Assembly (NCBI GenBank): GCA_002483395.1
Contig: DLHV01000074.1
Span: 10,708 to 33,601, forward strand
Length of the DNA stretch: 22,894 bases
Source of the DNA: Chloracidobacterium sp. UBA7659
Lineage (GTDB): Bacteria; Acidobacteriota; Blastocatellia; Pyrinomonadales; Pyrinomonadaceae
Direction: 5' to 3'
Notes under the pieces: model-generated
What the model was told of the DNA's origin: nothing
Seen by the model: the letters and a program-made list of their open reading frames with translations, nothing else
Database searches by the model: none
Shown: positions 16,301 through 22,111 of the stretch, one piece after another
Layout of the letters: each line of letters starts with the position of its first letter
Position numbering within the stretch: the stretch's first letter is position 1
Position numbers and translations under genes: made by a program

Positions 16301-16795
16301 CAAGCAACGCTGGCTCAAACCACGATCGTAAGTTTGCGAACGAATTTAAATGCCGCCATCGAGGCGTGGAAACGCCCCGGAATTCCGCAGCCTCCCGAGA
16401 CTGTGAAAAAAGCCGCGGATGATTTGCTTAAGAAGATCGATACGATCTATGTAAACTGGGGCACACCGCCCTCTTTGGTCAGCAATATCAGTCAGGCCGG
16501 GCCGCCACTGGTCGAATTACCGCGACCCTTGAATCAGCGTGTCGCTCAGCTTTTGGTTAGCATCGAAGGGGCATCAACCGCTCCGACGGATTGGGAAATA
16601 TCGCAGATCGACATTCTGTCAAAGAAAATTCCCGGAGCCGCCGATGAGGTTCGTAAACTTGTAAGTGAAGACTTGGCTGCACTTAACACAATGATGCTGG
16701 AAGCTAAGATCCCTTACATCCAGCCTCCTGCTGGTCCCGGCGGTGGAGGTGGAGGCCAACGTCCGCCGACCGATGACAATTATCACGAGCTGTAA
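13346..16795 (+). CDS. Exported VPS10/sortilin-like BNR-repeat beta-propeller protein with glycine-rich linkers
   Basis: 1149 residues. A Sec signal (MMRIFLSLKGLCVSSVLLLFVVSG, cleavage near IAA|QE) is followed by a Thr/Pro/Lys-rich linker (about 30-54) rich in TPTP. Residues ~60-780 form one or two beta-propellers made of Asp-box/BNR and sortilin repeats: GGILKSVNGGTSWATI, GIYKSMDAGKTWKLM, GVYKTTDGGRSWQHV, ALYKTNDSGETWSKI, GIFRSNDKGETWARM and several more (consensus S-x-D-x-G-x-T-W). The C-terminal third contains glycine runs (about 870-883, 910-926 and 1131-1138) separating an FnIII/FlgD-like strand region (VDPGDYTVKVKFGDKELSK) and a helical domain (~960-1120). Proteins of this type are common in Acidobacteriota and Bacteroidetes; enzymatic activity is unproven despite frequent 'glycosyl hydrolase' labels. 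Monocistronic: own promoter, own terminator. Confidence 0.88.
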   Translation: MMRIFLSLKGLCVSSVLLLFVVSGIAAQEKPKATPKPKATATPAATPTPTPGPPNTFQSSIASLRFREIGPATMGGRVDDIEVVGSDPRIIYAALAAGGILKSVNGGTSWATIFDKEAVPSVGDIAISPSNPSIIWAGTGEANNRQSSSWGNGIYKSMDAGKTWKLMGLSETHHIARVVVHPTNPDIVYVAATGKLWNSSPERGVYKTTDGGRSWQHVLKLNDDTGATDLAIDTESPNILYAAMYQRRRTVFGFNGSGEHSALYKTNDSGETWSKITKGMPYDTENAPTPRPENLLETGRNALAVYPKDTNIVYALIEHANGGIFRSNDKGETWARMAEIAANPRPMYFSQIRIDPNNDQRIWLAGVTMQYSEDGGKTFSGNFARAPHADTHGMWIDPKDSNHLIIGNDGGINITYDRGRTWDYANTVPIGQFYEVGADNAMPYKICGGLQDNNTWCGPSMSMSPRGISNDEWYTIGGGDGFFAQPDPKDPNIVYAESQDGNLLRRNLVTGENKGIRPREEEGEKFYRFQWNSPILISAYDSNTIYYAGNFVFKSTNRGDGWTKISPELTTNVDRNTLAIMGKVPDKNTRSRHDGVQQYPAVSTISESPVNRNVLWAGTDDGNLQVTRDGQTWKNVVDKIPGLPKGTYVSRVVASKENEGTAYATFDGHRMGDFKVYVYMTADFGETWKSISSNLPQNNGVINVIREHPRNPNLLFVGTEFGLFASTDRGGSWTQLKHNLPTVPVDDILIHPRENDLILGTHGRSIWVMDDITPIEQMNETVLNSGIYLFDTRQAVMWRTWNNKALTSDKAFYGQNPPNGALINFYLKEPLGEKETVSITFQDSQGRTVRTVNCTRPQPSPTPQTVPGQGGGGGGFGGGGGGGQQSCNAFKGVNRFVWDMRSRPVGPQPGGGGGAGGPGGGGGFGAALANLGFRVDPGDYTVKVKFGDKELSKPLKVVDDPRIVFSVEDRAKKRDALNKLQPFVMQATLAQTTIVSLRTNLNAAIEAWKRPGIPQPPETVKKAADDLLKKIDTIYVNWGTPPSLVSNISQAGPPLVELPRPLNQRVAQLLVSIEGASTAPTDWEISQIDILSKKIPGAADEVRKLVSEDLAALNTMMLEAKIPYIQPPAGPGGGGGGQRPPTDDNYHEL
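15953..16120 (+). repeat. GGN-rich low-complexity tracts within the BNR protein gene
   Basis: Bases 15953-15993 and 16073-16120 encode almost pure glycine (GGT/GGC/GGA/GGG runs including five consecutive GGT codons). A third, shorter tract is at 16736-16757. They act as flexible linkers and are candidates for slippage. Confidence 0.8.
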
Positions 16796-16817
16796 AAGCT
16801 CGGAAAATCGGCAAACT

Positions 16818-16863
16818 GAAAAGGCAAAGAATGTGATCAACACATTCCCGGCCTTTTCTTTTT
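16818..16863 (+). terminator. Rho-independent terminator after the BNR protein gene
   Basis: Two-step stem: GAAAAGGC (16818-16825) with GCCTTTTC (16851-16858), and AATGTG (16830-16835) with CACATT (16841-16846), followed by a T-rich tail to 16863. It lies 23 bases after the stop. Confidence 0.85.
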
Positions 16864-16942
16864 GATCGCAATATTGTTGCCGGATCACTGGAGTTGTGCG
16901 AGTCCGTTTCCGCTCACGCATGGCAATCGGTAAAATGACTTG

Positions 16943-17953
16943 ATGCTAAAGATCGACATCCATACACACATCCTTCCAAAAAACACCCCAAACTGGAAGG
17001 ACAAGTTCGGCTACGGTGGTTTTATAACGCTCGACCATTACCAGCCTTGCTGCGCACGGATGGTGCGGGACGACGGCGTGGCGTTTCGCGATGTTGACGA
17101 AAATTGCTGGAGCCCGATGAAGCGTATCGAGGAATGCGATTTTGCCGGGATAAATGTTCAGGTGCTCTCAACCGTGCCGGTAATGTTCAGCTATTGGGCC
17201 AAGCCAAGGGACTGTGCCGAGATCGCCGGATTTCTAAACGATCACATCGCCGAAACAGTAAGTGAATTCCCTCTTCGTTTCATCGGCCTTGGGACAGTGC
17301 CGATGCATGACACTGCTCTTGCCGTCAAAGAGCTAGAACGCTGCAAGAAACTCGGTCTCGCCGGTGTTCAGATTGGCACGAACGTAAATCAATTAAATCT
17401 TGGCGAGCCGCGGTTTCTCGATTTCTTCATAGCGTGCGAGCAATTGGGCATGGCAGTGTTTGTTCATCCATGGGAAATGATGGGCGAAGCCGACATGCAG
17501 AAATACTGGCTGCCGTGGCTGGTCGGAATGCCGGCGGAGGTTTCGCGCGCGATTTGTTCGCTGATATTTTCAGGCACGCTCGAACGGCTGCCGAATCTAC
17601 GTATTTGTTTCGCGCACGGCGGTGGCTCGTTTCCCGCGACTCTCGGCCGCATCGATCACGGCTTCAACGTCCGGCCAGACCTGTGTGCCGCCGACAATCC
17701 GCACAGCCCCCGAAAATACCTGAACAAAATGTATTTCGATTCGCTCGTTCACGAACCGGCAAAACTTGATTACCTGATCAAGCTCGTCGGTGCCGATCAG
17801 GTCGCCCTCGGCACCGATTATCCTTTTCCGCTAGGCGAGGCTGAGCCTGGTAAAATGATCGAATCGATGCCGTATGACGACGAGATCAAAGCGATGCTGT
17901 TCCACGGGGCAGCACTCAACTGGCTGAATTTAGATAAGGCGGATTTTCAATAA
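16943..17953 (+). CDS. nbaD: 2-amino-3-carboxymuconate-6-semialdehyde decarboxylase (ACMSD), amidohydrolase superfamily
   Basis: 336 residues, the same length as characterised ACMSDs. It decarboxylates ACMS to 2-aminomuconate semialdehyde, diverting the kynurenine pathway from quinolinate/NAD toward catabolism. Zn ligands: H7 and H9 in DIHTH, H175 in FVHPWEM and D292 in GTDYPFPLGE. H225 in FAHGGGSFP is the conserved catalytic histidine. The arginine in AFRDV (R49) fits the substrate-binding Arg, and NCWSPMKRIEECD is a family hallmark. The ATG at 16943 is preferred to the TTG at 16940; no clear Shine-Dalgarno is seen. It is the first gene of a same-strand run: NTF2-like protein (1-base gap), kynU, kmo, an unknown protein and the cyclase. 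The terminator upstream isolates this run from the BNR gene. The nba name follows the 2-nitrobenzoate pathway of Pseudomonas. Confidence 0.93.
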   Translation: MLKIDIHTHILPKNTPNWKDKFGYGGFITLDHYQPCCARMVRDDGVAFRDVDENCWSPMKRIEECDFAGINVQVLSTVPVMFSYWAKPRDCAEIAGFLNDHIAETVSEFPLRFIGLGTVPMHDTALAVKELERCKKLGLAGVQIGTNVNQLNLGEPRFLDFFIACEQLGMAVFVHPWEMMGEADMQKYWLPWLVGMPAEVSRAICSLIFSGTLERLPNLRICFAHGGGSFPATLGRIDHGFNVRPDLCAADNPHSPRKYLNKMYFDSLVHEPAKLDYLIKLVGADQVALGTDYPFPLGEAEPGKMIESMPYDDEIKAMLFHGAALNWLNLDKADFQ

Positions 17954-17954
17954 C

Positions 17955-18404
17955 ATGTTGAAGCTAACATTGATAATAGGTCTCTTATTGTGCATCTATG
18001 ATGTAGCGTCCGCGCAGTGTAATGGTTGCGATTTTGGCTCTGGACTGCGAAAGGCTTTGATCGCATACGACACAGCCTGGAATAAGAAGAACGTGAATGG
18101 CGTCGCCGCCTCGCTTGCGGACGACTACGTTTACTTTAGCTCTACGGGCGGCCTGACCGATCGGAAGAAAACACTCGAATTCCTCGCGTCGCCTGACTAC
18201 AAACTCACTTTCGTCGAACGAAGCGAGATCGTCGTTCTGCATAGTAGCAACGAAATCTATGTTATAAGCACCCGCTGGAAAGGCCGCGGGACATACGGCA
18301 AGGAAGAAATTAATGACGACCAACGCTGCGGCCTGGTTTTTGTCAGGCAAGCGAAGCAATGGAAGCTGTTATCCGAACACTGCACCCAGATCGTCACAAA
18401 GTAA
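17955..18404 (+). CDS. Secreted SnoaL/DUF4440-like (NTF2 fold) protein
   Basis: 149 residues. A Sec signal (MLKLTLIIGLLLCIYDVASA, cleavage before QCNGC) is followed by one NTF2-like domain. LRKALIAYDTAWNKKNVNGVAASLADDYVYFSS and LTDRKKTLEFL are the usual first helices, and KQWKLLSEHC ends the curved sheet. Such domains bind small molecules or catalyse simple isomerisations; most DUF4440 proteins have unknown roles. The start lies 1 base after the ACMSD stop, with AAGGCGGA (17936-17943) as ribosome site, so it is coupled to ACMSD. An exported protein inside a cytoplasmic tryptophan-catabolism operon is unexpected. kynU starts 3 bases after its stop. Confidence 0.8.
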   Translation: MLKLTLIIGLLLCIYDVASAQCNGCDFGSGLRKALIAYDTAWNKKNVNGVAASLADDYVYFSSTGGLTDRKKTLEFLASPDYKLTFVERSEIVVLHSSNEIYVISTRWKGRGTYGKEEINDDQRCGLVFVRQAKQWKLLSEHCTQIVTK

Positions 18405-18406
18405 CC

Positions 18407-19783
18407 ATGGCTCAAGATTATCTGCAAACCTTTGAGACCTTTGAGACCTCCGCAACATTCGCCGCCGGTTTGGATGAGAGCGATCCGCTCCGGAGTTTTC
18501 GCGATCGGTTTCACATCCCGAAAGGCCCAAACGGAAATGAGGCCATTTATTTCACAGGCAATTCGCTTGGCCTGCAACCAAAGACAGCGCGGGGTTATGT
18601 CGAACAGGAACTCGACGACTGGGCCCAGCTCGCTGTTGAAGGCCATATTCACGCCAAGAATCCATGGCTTCCCTATCATGAATTTCTGACCGAACCGATG
18701 GCCCGGATCATCGGCGCAAAGCCTATCGAAACCGTCGTGATGAACGCTCTAACGGTAAATCTGCACCTTCTCATGGTGTCGTTTTACCGCCCGACTTCTA
18801 CGCGTTACAAGATCGTCATCGAAAAAGGAGCGTTCCCCTCAGACCAATATGCCGTCAAATCTCAATTGAGGTTTCACGCCCAAAGCTCCCCTCCTTACGA
18901 AGGAGGGGTGGACGCCGCTTTGGGCGGACGGGGTGGTTCTCTCTTGTCAGAACCCCTTGCTCAAGCAGGTGGTTCTGACTTGTTAATCGAACTCGCTCCC
19001 CGCGAAGGCGAATCGACGTTGCGAACCCATGATATTCTCGAAACTATCGAACGCGAAGGCGAATCGATAGCTCTGATCCTCCTCGGCGGCGTGAATTACT
19101 ACACGGGACAGGCTTTCGATATGAAGGCAATCACCGAAGCCGGGCACCGCAAAGGCTGCGTTGTCGGCTTTGACCTCGCCCACGCAGCCGGAAATCTCGA
19201 ACTGCATCTCCACGAATGGGAAGTAGATTTCGCCGTCTGGTGCTCATACAAATACCTGAACGGCGGCCCCGGCGCCGTCGGCGGAGCCTTTATCCACGAA
19301 CGCCACGCAAACAGCTTCGATCTGCCGCGTTTTGCCGGCTGGTGGGGGCACGACAAGGAAACCCGCTTTCTAATGGGCCCGAAATTTCAACCAATTCCGG
19401 GCGCCGAAGGCTGGCAGCTTTCGAATCCGCCGATATTGCAGATGGCTGCTCTGCGAGCTTCGCTGGAAATATTTGACGAAGCCGGAATGCCGAACCTTCG
19501 TGCAAAATCCGAAAAGCTGACGGGATATCTGGAGTTCCTATTGTCACAGATCAATAACGAGATGATCTCTGTCATCACGCCAAGCAATCCAAAACAACGC
19601 GGCTGCCAGCTTTCGATCAGGGTAAAGAACGCAGACAAACCACTTTATGATCGCGTCGTTTCCCATGATGTTTCCGCCGATTGGCGCGAGCCGGACGTCA
19701 TCCGCGTCGCCCCGGTGCCGCTCTATAATTCGTTCACGGATATTTATCGGTTTGCCGAGATATTGAGGAGTTGTCTTGGTTAA
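18407..19783 (+). CDS. kynU: Kynureninase with a 32-residue in-frame repeat insertion
   Basis: 458 residues; typical kynureninases have about 415-430. PLP-dependent fold-type I hydrolase converting 3-hydroxykynurenine to 3-hydroxyanthranilate plus alanine (and kynurenine to anthranilate). Markers: YFTGNSLGLQP (48-58), VMNALTVNLH, FPSDQYAVKSQL, FDLAHAAGN with PLP-ring Asp256, and CSYKYLNGGPG with the Schiff-base lysine K282. The ATG at 18407 gives the canonical N-terminus; the open frame further upstream overlaps the NTF2-like gene. Residues 160-191 (bases 18884-18979) are unlike any kynureninase. They replace the short loop between QLRFH and LIELAPREGE and are entirely two palindromic DNA repeats (units A and B). 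The loop precedes the PLP-site strands, so the enzyme may still fold. I cannot tell whether it is active. Confidence 0.95.
   Translation: MAQDYLQTFETFETSATFAAGLDESDPLRSFRDRFHIPKGPNGNEAIYFTGNSLGLQPKTARGYVEQELDDWAQLAVEGHIHAKNPWLPYHEFLTEPMARIIGAKPIETVVMNALTVNLHLLMVSFYRPTSTRYKIVIEKGAFPSDQYAVKSQLRFHAQSSPPYEGGVDAALGGRGGSLLSEPLAQAGGSDLLIELAPREGESTLRTHDILETIEREGESIALILLGGVNYYTGQAFDMKAITEAGHRKGCVVGFDLAHAAGNLELHLHEWEVDFAVWCSYKYLNGGPGAVGGAFIHERHANSFDLPRFAGWWGHDKETRFLMGPKFQPIPGAEGWQLSNPPILQMAALRASLEIFDEAGMPNLRAKSEKLTGYLEFLLSQINNEMISVITPSNPKQRGCQLSIRVKNADKPLYDRVVSHDVSADWREPDVIRVAPVPLYNSFTDIYRFAEILRSCLG
18884..18937 (+). repeat. Unit A palindromic repeat inside kynU
   Basis: 54 bases starting AGCTCCCCTCCT. 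First hairpin is CCCCTCCTT/AAGGAGGGG, a perfect 9-bp stem with a 3-base loop. The second is CGCC/GGCG. The end is GACGGGGTGGT. It is translated as SSPPYEGGVDAALGGRGG. Homologous copies lie at 21011-21064 (same strand) and 22556-22607 (opposite strand). Confidence 0.9.
18946..18979 (+). repeat. Unit B palindromic repeat inside kynU
   Basis: Perfect terminal arms GTCAGAACC (18946-18954) and GGTTCTGAC (18971-18979) with an inner TGCT/AGCA. Translated mainly as SEPLAQAGGSD. Related copies lie at 20460-20494 and 20616-20647 in kmo. Confidence 0.85.
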
Positions 19784-19785
19784 TT

Positions 19786-19872
19786 CACCACCGAGTCACA
19801 GAGATTCCGGTAAAATTTTCGAGTGCTCGGAGTATTCTTGATTTCCTCAGTGTTCTCTGTGTCTCTGTGGTA
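19786..19872. repeat. Inverted repeat between kynU and kmo (element F, copy 2)
   Basis: Left arm CACCACCGAGTCACAGAGA (19786-19804) and right arm TCTCTGTGTCTCTGTGGT (19853-19870) flank about 50 bases that include a further small dyad CGAGTGCTCG. It fills nearly the whole intergenic space and ends about 10 bases before the kmo ATG. That leaves kmo without a visible Shine-Dalgarno. The arms are of the same style as those at 7011-7167. Confidence 0.85.
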
Positions 19873-19882
19873 ATAATTCTTT

Positions 19883-21457
19883 ATGCCAAATGTAGTCATC
19901 ATCGGAGCAGGCCTCGCAGGCTCTCTGCTCGCAATTTATCTGGCAAAACGCGGCATCGCCGTCGATGTCTACGAGGCACGCGGCGACATGCGGCTCGAAG
20001 AGGTCGCCGCGGGGCGTTCGATAAATCTTGCGCTATCTGATCGTGGAATCGCCGCACTCCGCGAGGTCGGTATGGACGAGTACATGCTGTCCGAGGCCGT
20101 GCCGATGTACGGGAGGATGATCCATTCCATATCGGGCGAGACAAAACTGCTGCCGTACAGCGGGCGGCAGGGCGAATACATAAATTCGGTTTCGCGAGCC
20201 AGCCTGAACATTGCTTTGATAAACGAAGCCGAAAAATACGAAGGTGTTAAATTCCATTTCAACGAGCGGTGCGTAGATTTTGACTGCTCGACCGGCTCAG
20301 TGAAATTTTCAAGCGACGCTACCGCAAACGGCGACACCGTGATCGCAACCGACGGCGCAGGCTCTGCCGTCCGCAGCGCAATGCTCCACGGCGGCGTTGA
20401 ACGTTTCGATTTCTCGCAAACGTGGCTCGAACACGGCTACAAAGAGCTGCACATCCCAGGTCAGAACCACCAGCGTAAGCGGGTGGTCGAAACGCCGGAT
20501 AACAGGTTCGCAATTGAACCAAACGCACTCCACATCTGGCCGCGGCACAAATTCATGATGATCGCCCTGCCGAACTTTGACGGAAGCTTTACGTGCACTC
20601 TCTTCCTGGCGCACAAGAACCCACCCGCTTACGCAGGCGGTTCTGACGTCTCGGGCAGAAACGCGAGTGTGAACGAGCGTGCTGCCGGTGGTAACGCGGA
20701 TGGCACGCTCCCTAACGGTCGCGTTTCTGCCCGTGATGCATTCGACCATTTAACAGACGAAAACTCGCTTCTCGACTTTTTCAACCGCGAATTCCCAGAT
20801 GCCGTCCCGCTAATGCCGACGCTTGCGGATGATTTCTTCGCCAACCCAACCGGCAACTTGGGCACCGTAAAATGCTGGCCCTGGAACGTCGGGGGCAAGG
20901 CTCTGCTGCTCGGTGATTCCGCTCACGCCGTCGTCCCCTTTTACGGCCAAGGCATGAACTGCGCCTTCGAAGACGTCCGCGTCCTCGACCATCTCATCGA
21001 AAAACGCAGTAGCTCCCCTCCTGTCTTAGGAGGGGTGGACGCCGTTTCGGCGGACGGGGTGGTGGAAACATCGGTGGGCTCCATCGATTGGGCAACGATT
21101 TACGAAGAATACGGCCAACTACGTAAAGTAAACACCGACGCCATCGCCGACATGGCCGAGGAAAATTTCTACGAAATGCGCGATGCCACCGCCGACCCCG
21201 TCTTCCAACGCAAACGCGAACTAGAAACGCTTCTTGAACAGACTTACCCCGATTATTTCTCAAAATACTCGATGGTCACCTTCCGCGAAGACCTTCCGTA
21301 TTCGGTTGCGAAGGAAAAAGGCAATGCTCAGGATCGATTGTTGATGGATATTTGCGCAGAAGTGAAGGATGTAGGAGATATAGATGTAAGGGATGTGATG
21401 AAAAAGATTGAACTTTTTTCTAAGAACTCTCAAGGCTCAAGAAGCACTCGCTCGTAA
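19883..21457 (+). CDS. kmo: Kynurenine 3-monooxygenase with three in-frame repeat insertions
   Basis: 524 residues; bacterial KMOs are usually about 450-475. FAD-dependent aromatic hydroxylase (PHBH-like) converting kynurenine to 3-hydroxykynurenine with NADPH and O2. GAGLAGSLLA (8-17) is the FAD GxGxxG motif. RSINLALSDRG, NALHIWPR, MMIALPN and ANPTGNLGTV are KMO signatures, and GDSAHAVVPFYGQGMNCAFED (~344 on) holds the second FAD motif. Three stretches do not fit the family and coincide with palindromic DNA repeats: about 193-204 (unit B, reverse), 247-286 (units B+C, 40 residues) and 377-394 (unit A). Removing them gives about 454 residues, a normal size. All keep the frame, so the gene looks intact. 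The C-terminal tail (SKNSQGSRSTRS) is short and hydrophilic rather than a membrane anchor. Confidence 0.95.
   Translation: MPNVVIIGAGLAGSLLAIYLAKRGIAVDVYEARGDMRLEEVAAGRSINLALSDRGIAALREVGMDEYMLSEAVPMYGRMIHSISGETKLLPYSGRQGEYINSVSRASLNIALINEAEKYEGVKFHFNERCVDFDCSTGSVKFSSDATANGDTVIATDGAGSAVRSAMLHGGVERFDFSQTWLEHGYKELHIPGQNHQRKRVVETPDNRFAIEPNALHIWPRHKFMMIALPNFDGSFTCTLFLAHKNPPAYAGGSDVSGRNASVNERAAGGNADGTLPNGRVSARDAFDHLTDENSLLDFFNREFPDAVPLMPTLADDFFANPTGNLGTVKCWPWNVGGKALLLGDSAHAVVPFYGQGMNCAFEDVRVLDHLIEKRSSSPPVLGGVDAVSADGVVETSVGSIDWATIYEEYGQLRKVNTDAIADMAEENFYEMRDATADPVFQRKRELETLLEQTYPDYFSKYSMVTFREDLPYSVAKEKGNAQDRLLMDICAEVKDVGDIDVRDVMKKIELFSKNSQGSRSTRS
20460..20494 (-). repeat. Unit B palindromic repeat inside kmo, reverse orientation
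   Basis: GTCAGAACCACC...GGTGGTCGAAAC with stem ACCACC/GGTGGT around AGCGTAAGCG. It aligns to the reverse complement of the unit B at 20616-20647. Translated as part of GQNHQRKRVVET between the HIP and NALHIW blocks of KMO. Confidence 0.75.
20616..20647 (+). repeat. Unit B palindromic repeat inside kmo, forward
   Basis: AGAACCCACCCGCTTACGC followed by AGGCGGTTCTGAC, with arms AGAACC (20616-20621) and GGTTCT (20639-20644). Translated KNPPAYAGGSD, the same frame and peptide end (AGGSD) as in kynU. It is directly followed by unit C. Confidence 0.88.
20652..20733 (+). repeat. Unit C long palindrome inside kmo
   Basis: Perfect 15-bp terminal arms CGGGCAGAAACGCGA (20652-20666) and TCGCGTTTCTGCCCG (20719-20733), plus an inner 8-bp pair GAGCGTGC (20675-20682) and GCACGCTC (20703-20710). 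Encodes most of SDVSGRNASVNERAAGGNAD and the residues after it, in frame. A relative lies in the argG-argH intergenic region (9634-9703). Confidence 0.92.
21011..21064 (+). repeat. Unit A palindromic repeat inside kmo
   Basis: 54 bases starting AGCTCCCCTCCT, with stems CCCCTCCT/AGGAGGGG and CGCCG-TTT-CGGCG. Translated as SSPPVLGGVDAVSADGVV. Its middle is one base shorter than in the kynU copy, so the two copies end in different reading frames, yet both stay open. Confidence 0.92.
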
Positions 21458-21483
21458 CGATTGGAAGTTTATGCCAAAAAAAT

Positions 21484-22095
21484 ATGTTTGAAACCTCGAT
21501 AGAAAAGTTTAGACAGTATCGCAATGGACTGAATACTGGAGAAACCCCACATCTTGACCATGATATAGCGAATGAGGTCGAGAAACGCCTTAGGCAACTG
21601 GATTACCTTTACAAAATCATAACGGAAAAGCACACAAGAATTATGAGGCTGATATCAAAAGAATATTTTTTTGAGCAGAATCTAAGAAAACAACTTCAAA
21701 TGCCTGGGGGTACCATTACGATTCCGAAGACTGAGGAAACTTATGAAAAGGAAAACTTGTTTTTTGAAGTGGAACTCCTCACAGAAAGTTTCTATTATAT
21801 CGCGGGCAGAATGCGAACAGCGATTAGAAAATCCAAATCTTTACCAGGGCTAGAGACATTTGAATGCGAAGGAGCAAGAAATGTTCGAAATAAACTTCTG
21901 GAACATGCGGAGGGCAAAGATAGTGGAGTCTTAACGCAGAGTTTTGGTGTTGGAGGAGAACAAGGCCCGACCCTGAAAGCGGCACGGCAGGAAGAGCAGA
22001 AAGAAATTTTTCCAGACGCAGGGCTTCAATCAAATGCGTTGGAAATCAAGAACAATCTCGAAACACTCCTTGATAAGGTATTTGATACGAACTAA
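21484..22095 (+). CDS. Hypothetical protein, mostly alpha-helical, unknown function
   Basis: 203 residues that I do not recognise. The protein is charged and helical: KRLRQLDYLYKIITEKHTRIMRLISKEYFFEQN, then ENLFFEVELLTESFYYIAGRMRTAIRKS. No signal peptide, membrane helix or catalytic motif. The centre (about 118-160) has a more open segment with CEGARNVRNKLLEHAEG, followed by a Gly/Gln-rich stretch. Helix spacing and the RNVRNKLLEH phrase loosely recall HEPN/abortive-infection-like or AbiV-type small helical proteins, but this is not enough for an assignment. It is visibly AT-richer than kmo and the cyclase on either side. It starts 26 bases after kmo and ends 16 bases before the cyclase gene, same strand, so it may be a cargo insertion in the kynurenine run. 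Confidence 0.7.
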   Translation: MFETSIEKFRQYRNGLNTGETPHLDHDIANEVEKRLRQLDYLYKIITEKHTRIMRLISKEYFFEQNLRKQLQMPGGTITIPKTEETYEKENLFFEVELLTESFYYIAGRMRTAIRKSKSLPGLETFECEGARNVRNKLLEHAEGKDSGVLTQSFGVGGEQGPTLKAARQEEQKEIFPDAGLQSNALEIKNNLETLLDKVFDTN

Positions 22096-22111
22096 GGCTG
22101 GATATTGATAA

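Noticed and set aside
18884..21064. kynU and kmo as pseudogenes disrupted by insertions
   Set aside because: All inserts preserve frame, catalytic motifs on both sides are intact and no stop or frameshift is present; loss of function cannot be excluded but is not shown.
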